Assembly (NCBI GenBank): GCA_945869905.1
Contig: CAMBQD010000045.1
Coordinates: forward strand, 1 to 7,407
Length of the DNA: 7,407 nt
Direction: 5' to 3'
Source: an uncultured Clostridia bacterium
Lineage (GTDB): Bacteria; Bacillota; Clostridia; Oscillospirales; Acutalibacteraceae
Under the pieces are notes generated by a model, which was not told the DNA's origin, ran no database searches, and saw only the letters and a list, made by a program, of their open reading frames with translations. This document shows, piece after piece, positions 3,867 to 7,407 of the stretch. The first letter of the stretch is position 1. Every line of letters starts with the position of its first letter. Position numbers and translations under genes: made by a program.

Positions 3867-6362
3867 TTATTTTGATTTTTTAGTTGCTTTTTGCTTTGGC
3901 TTTTTTGCTGCTTTAGGCGCCATCGGAGCACTTTTCTTTGCTGCTTTAGGTGCCTCGCTTTCAAACACAACAGGCTTTGTGTTCCAAATTCTGTTAGCAT
4001 AATCCATAATTGAACGGTCTGCGCTGAACACACCTGCACCGCTGATATTCATAAGTGACATTCTTGCAAAGCGTTCCTTGTCCTTATAAGCCTCCGCAGA
4101 AAGCTGCTGAGCCTTTTGATAATCGGCAAAATCGGCAAGAGCCATATAGGTGTCTGCATTGGTAAGCATAGATGTAATTTCACCGAAATGCTTGCCATTA
4201 ACACCCTGTGCAATAAATTCAACAGCACCCTTTAATGCGGCATTGTTATTAAGGTACTGCATTGGGCTGTAGCCACTGCTTTTAAGTTGCATAACCTCCG
4301 GTGTGGTCATACCGAAAATGAAGATATTATCCTCACCCACAGCGTCATAAATTTCAACATTTGCACCGTCCATTGTTCCCAGAGTAACTGCACCGTTTAA
4401 CATAAGCTTCATATTACCTGTACCCGATGCCTCCGTTCCGGCAAGAGAAATCTGCTCGGAAATATCGGCAGCAGGCATAAGAGCCTCAGCCAGTGAAACG
4501 TTGTAATCCTCCATAAATACAACCTTAATTCTGCCCTTAATGTCAGGGTCGTTATTAACAACCTTGGAAAGAGCGTCAATCAGCTCAATAATCTTCTTTG
4601 CCATAAAGTATCCCGGTGCCGCCTTTGATGCAAAGATATACGTCCTTGGCTGAAATTCCATATCGGGATTTGACTTAAGAATCTGATACTCTGCAATTAT
4701 GTTAAGGACATTGAGCTGCTGTCTTTTGTATTCATGCAAACGCTTAACCTGTACGTCAAAAATTGATGTTGGGTCAATCTCAATGCCGTTTCTCTTTTTA
4801 ACGATATCTGCAAAGCGCTCCTTGTTGGCAAGCTTGATAGCACTGATTCTGTCAAGCACCTGACTGTCGTTTTTATAATCACGGAGCTTTAAAAGCTCGT
4901 CACTCTTTGTAATAAAGCCGTCACCGATAAGCTCGGTAATAAGCTTAGTAAGCTCAGGGTTTGACTGACAAATCCAACGCCTGAAGGCAATACCGTTTGT
5001 TACATTCTTAAACTTATCAGGTGTGATGGTATAAAAATCATTGAAAACAGTTTCCTTAAGAATTTCCGAATGAAGAGCGGAAACGCCGTTAACGGAATGA
5101 GAGCCGGCAACACAAAGGTTAGCCATTCTGACAACTCCGCCTGAGATAATTGCCATTCTTTCAACCTTGCCTGCATCGTGGGTTGCACCCCATACATATG
5201 CGCGGAAACGGTTGTCAATCTCCTTAGTGATTTCGTAAATACGGGGAAGAAGTCTTTTATAAAGGTCCTCACTCCAGCACTCAAGAGCCTCCTTCATTAC
5301 AGTATGGTTGGTATAAGCAACTGTTTTTGTAACAAGGCTCCAGGCTGTATCCCAATCATATCCGCACTCGTCAAGCATAATTCTCATAAGCTCCGGAATT
5401 GCCATTGTGGGATGAGTATCATTAATATGAATTGCAACCTTGTCAGGAAGATTGTCAAGAGTACCGTACTTTGTTAAGTGACGCTGAATAATATCCTGAA
5501 TTGATGCTGAAACAAGGAAATACTGCTGACGGAGTCTCAGTGACTTACCCTCAGGTGTGTTGTCCGCAGGATAAAGAACCTTTGATATAGCCTCAGCCAT
5601 AGCTGATTGCTCCATTGCCTTAATATATGAGCCGGAATTAAACAGCCCCATATCAAGCTCAGGCTTTCTGGATGCCCAAAGACGAAGTCTTGAAACACCC
5701 TTACCCTTACCGGAAACATACATATCGTAAGGAATTGCAGTTACAACATTGCAATCCTTTTGCTCAACGTGGTGATAGTCGCCGTCCCAGCTGTCGTCAA
5801 CCCAGCCTTCAAACTTAACCTCAACAGCCCTTTCCTCACGGGGCACAAGCCAAACGTCACCGCCGGGGAGCCAGAAGTCAGGGAGCTCTGTCTGCCAGCC
5901 GTCAATAAGCTTTTGCTTAAATATGCCTGCCTCATAACGAATGGAATAGCCCATTGACATAAAGCCGTTGGTGGCAAGGCCGTCAAGATAGCAGGCTGCA
6001 AGTCTGCCAAGTCCGCCGTTACCCAAGCCGGCATCAGGCTCCTCCTCATAAAGCCTGTCAAGCTTAACGTCAAAGGACTTGAGAGCCTCCGCAAAGGTAT
6101 CTGTCAAATCCAAGTTGTAAAGATTATTTTTAAGGGAACGCCCCATAAGAAATTCCATACAAAGATAGTAAATCTCCTTGGAATCCTGTCCCTTTGCTGT
6201 TTGACGGAATTCGCTGTTCATTTCTGAAAGCATATCGCGTACAATCATGGAAACTGCTTTATAATACTGCTCGTCTGTTGCAGTTTTAGGATCCACACCG
6301 AAGAAATGGCTCAGCTTGTCGCTAATAGCTTTCTTAGCCTGCGCAACTGTCATTTTTTTCAT
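3867..6362 (-). CDS. glgP: Glycogen / maltodextrin phosphorylase (GT35)
   Basis: This is a complete 831-residue alpha-glucan phosphorylase. It removes terminal glucose from alpha-1,4-glucans with phosphate, giving glucose-1-phosphate in the cytoplasm. Family blocks appear in order: GNGGLGRLAACYLDG (114-128), HINDTHPTMAIPELMR (312-327), NGVSALHSEILK (425-436), TNGIAFRRW (455-463), KRLHEYKRQ (540-548) and the pyridoxal-phosphate site EASGTGNMKLMLNG, with the cofactor lysine at 652. The catalytic body ends near residue 798; bacterial relatives are usually about 800-815 residues long. The extra 801-831 tail is rich in Lys, Ala and Pro and carries APKAAKK twice. The start is firm: GGAGG lies 6 nt before the ATG and a clear promoter is further upstream. 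The GH13 enzyme follows in the same direction and probably shares the transcript. Preference for glycogen versus short maltodextrins cannot be decided. Confidence 0.96.
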   Translation of the reverse strand: MKKMTVAQAKKAISDKLSHFFGVDPKTATDEQYYKAVSMIVRDMLSEMNSEFRQTAKGQDSKEIYYLCMEFLMGRSLKNNLYNLDLTDTFAEALKSFDVKLDRLYEEEPDAGLGNGGLGRLAACYLDGLATNGFMSMGYSIRYEAGIFKQKLIDGWQTELPDFWLPGGDVWLVPREERAVEVKFEGWVDDSWDGDYHHVEQKDCNVVTAIPYDMYVSGKGKGVSRLRLWASRKPELDMGLFNSGSYIKAMEQSAMAEAISKVLYPADNTPEGKSLRLRQQYFLVSASIQDIIQRHLTKYGTLDNLPDKVAIHINDTHPTMAIPELMRIMLDECGYDWDTAWSLVTKTVAYTNHTVMKEALECWSEDLYKRLLPRIYEITKEIDNRFRAYVWGATHDAGKVERMAIISGGVVRMANLCVAGSHSVNGVSALHSEILKETVFNDFYTITPDKFKNVTNGIAFRRWICQSNPELTKLITELIGDGFITKSDELLKLRDYKNDSQVLDRISAIKLANKERFADIVKKRNGIEIDPTSIFDVQVKRLHEYKRQQLNVLNIIAEYQILKSNPDMEFQPRTYIFASKAAPGYFMAKKIIELIDALSKVVNNDPDIKGRIKVVFMEDYNVSLAEALMPAADISEQISLAGTEASGTGNMKLMLNGAVTLGTMDGANVEIYDAVGEDNIFIFGMTTPEVMQLKSSGYSPMQYLNNNAALKGAVEFIAQGVNGKHFGEITSMLTNADTYMALADFADYQKAQQLSAEAYKDKERFARMSLMNISGAGVFSADRSIMDYANRIWNTKPVVFESEAPKAAKKSAPMAPKAAKKPKQKATKKSK
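3904..3954 (-). repeat. 33-nt-spaced duplication encoding APKAAKK twice in the GlgP tail
   Basis: TTTGCTGCTTTAGGCGCC (3904-3921) recurs as TTTGCTGCTTTAGGTGCC (3937-3954), 17 of 18 bases identical and exactly 33 bp (11 codons) apart. In the protein this gives APKAAKK at residues 804-810 and 815-821. It looks like a recent in-frame duplication within the basic tail. Confidence 0.8.
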
Positions 6363-6368
6363 ACAAAT

Positions 6369-6373
6369 CCTCC
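6369..6373 (-). promoter_or_regulatory. Ribosome binding site of glgP
   Basis: GGAGG on the minus strand, 6 nt before the ATG at 6362, is an ideal Shine-Dalgarno. It fixes the start and argues for high translation. Confidence 0.85.
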
Positions 6374-6417
6374 AAAATATATTTTAAATTTCACAATTTT
6401 TCCAATGTGCTTTGTAC

Positions 6418-6446
6418 ATTATATACTAAAAATCAGTTTTTTGCAA
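6418..6446 (-). promoter_or_regulatory. Promoter of glgP (and probably the GH13 gene)
   Basis: On the minus strand a -35 TTGCAA (6446-6441, four of six consensus positions) is followed after 17 bp by a perfect -10 TATAAT (6423-6418). Transcription should begin near 6411, leaving a leader of about 50 nt. It lies between the flippase stop and glgP, which separates the two into different transcription units. No CcpA-type operator is evident. Confidence 0.75.
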
Positions 6447-6468
6447 TAGCAAGCTTAAAATATGCCTG

Positions 6469-7407
6469 TTAATTCTTTCTTCCTCTCTTAAGGAATTTAC
6501 CTATCAGCAGATTTGCCAGCTCCTTAATGGGCTTGATATTTACCAAAAGCATCACTGCCAGCATTACTGCTTCAAGGATGTAAAGCAACACCGTATTCTT
6601 CAGTGTAAGCATAAGAACACTTTGAGTGATAAGCAATGCTGTTTCAATCAGCATAAGAGGCAGCTTGAAATCAATTTTAATATATTTTCTTGTGTTGGAA
6701 CCCCTTGTGGCAAATACCACTAAAAATGCACACACAGTGGCAATGGCGGCCCCGTTGGCACCGATTTTAGGTATAAACACAAGATTTAACACAATATTTG
6801 TAATTGCGCCTGACGATGCGGTAAGCAGTGCCATAAAAGATTTCTTCTCAGCCATATAGACAGACGCAAGGAAATTCACTATGCAGGAATATGTTGTGGC
6901 GATAATGAGGATAGGAACATATGTCCATGATTCAAAATACGAGGGTGCCACAAGTATTTTTGTAAACAGCTGACAGAAAAGTATAAGCGCCGACGCCACT
7001 GCAAACACACCGCCGCTGTAAACCCTGAACACTCTTGTAAAAAACTGTGCTCTGTCCTTACTGTCATATTCATCAACTGCGGAAAGCTGCCAAGCGTCAA
7101 TAAATATCTGTGAAAACAAAATAACAAAATTAGGAATTTTTGACGCTGCCGTGTACAATCCGTTTGCTGATGAGCCTACAAAATAGGTAATCATATATCT
7201 GTCTGACACATTGATTATCCACCAAAGAATTACCGTAGGAATAAGCGGAACACAGTATTTTAACATCTGCCCCGCAATTCCCTTTTCCATAAGATGAGGC
7301 TTAACATACCTGTAAAGCCCGGCGGTAAATGTATAAAAAATTATTGAGCAGGCATCGGATGCTATTATGGCAACGATATATCCTGTTACTCCCCATTTGA
7401 AAACGCC
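6469..7407 (-). CDS. Polysaccharide/oligosaccharide flippase (MVF/MATE-like superfamily), C-terminal part
   Basis: The frame is open to the right window edge: the 39 codons before the Met at 7290 continue without a stop as GVFKWGVTGYIVAIIASDAC and onward. The Met at 7290 is therefore internal and the real start lies outside. The visible 312 residues hold about nine hydrophobic spans and family-typical stretches. These include LKYCVPLIPTVILWWIINVSDRYMI (visible residues about 49-73), LYTAASKIP (about 84-92) and VLNLVFIPKIGANGAAIATV (about 206-225); this last block is characteristic of Wzx-like and Polysacc_synt flippases. It ends in a basic tail (KFLKRGRKN). Such proteins move lipid-linked glycans across the membrane during capsule, cell-wall glycan or exopolysaccharide synthesis. 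About two-thirds of a usual 470-500 residue protein is present. No strong terminator follows the stop at 6469; the glgP promoter begins within about 25 nt. Confidence 0.88.
   Translation of the reverse strand, partial: GVFKWGVTGYIVAIIASDACSIIFYTFTAGLYRYVKPHLMEKGIAGQMLKYCVPLIPTVILWWIINVSDRYMITYFVGSSANGLYTAASKIPNFVILFSQIFIDAWQLSAVDEYDSKDRAQFFTRVFRVYSGGVFAVASALILFCQLFTKILVAPSYFESWTYVPILIIATTYSCIVNFLASVYMAEKKSFMALLTASSGAITNIVLNLVFIPKIGANGAAIATVCAFLVVFATRGSNTRKYIKIDFKLPLMLIETALLITQSVLMLTLKNTVLLYILEAVMLAVMLLVNIKPIKELANLLIGKFLKRGRKN

Noticed and set aside
6363..6468. Riboswitch or intrinsic terminator between the flippase gene and glgP
   Set aside because: Only a promoter, a short leader and a ribosome binding site are visible. 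There is no stable stem followed by a T run, and the leader is too short for a known riboswitch.
6469..7290. Flippase gene starting at the Met at 7290
   Set aside because: The frame continues upstream to the window edge with membrane-protein-like sequence and there is no ribosome binding site before 7290, so this Met is internal.

Overview
The window suggests a low-to-mid GC, spore-former-derived member of the Clostridia (Bacillota), probably a gut Oscillospiraceae/Ruminococcus-like or related lineage. The basis is a spoVAD-type sporulation gene, strong AGGAGG-type ribosome binding sites, TTGACA/TATAAT-type promoters, and a clostridial-looking glycogen phosphorylase next to a cytoplasmic GH13 enzyme. 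The exact taxon cannot be read from the sequence. Every gene that can be supported lies on the minus strand, so transcription runs from high to low coordinates.

In transcription order: (1) 7407-6469, the C-terminal two-thirds of a multi-spanning polysaccharide flippase, cut by the right window edge. (2) A good housekeeping promoter at 6418-6446, then glgP (6362-3867), a complete glycogen/maltodextrin phosphorylase with an unusual Lys/Ala/Pro-rich tail. (3) A hairpin at 3826-3854, then a GH13 amylase/neopullulanase-type enzyme (3805-1946). Together glgP and the GH13 gene form a small module for breaking down intracellular alpha-glucan: GH13 hydrolyses or trims alpha-glucans and GlgP releases glucose-1-phosphate. 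(4) A strong hairpin at 1896-1926 that ends the GH13 gene and also contains the Shine-Dalgarno of the next gene. (5) A spoVAD homologue (1890-1252) that stops after about 60 percent of the normal protein.

The truncation point of spoVAD coincides with the right end of an approximately 251-bp element (1005-1255). The element has roughly 28-bp imperfect terminal inverted repeats, a 57-bp near-perfect internal palindrome and a second 15-bp stem-loop. It looks like a non-autonomous, MITE-like element, and its terminal repeat supplies the spoVAD stop codon. The missing 3' part of spoVAD is not found on the far side.

Beyond the element (left side) is an AT-rich control region and a hipB-hipA toxin-antitoxin operon. 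hipB (820-479) is complete and hipA (467-1) runs off the left edge. The hip promoter (TTGACA, 17 bp, TATTCT) is bracketed by two related 20-bp sites 41 bp apart, which look like HipB operators. The left third of the window (1-1255) therefore reads as accessory DNA at a degraded sporulation locus, and the right two-thirds as ordinary chromosomal metabolism. I see no RNA gene, CRISPR array, riboswitch or complete insertion sequence.
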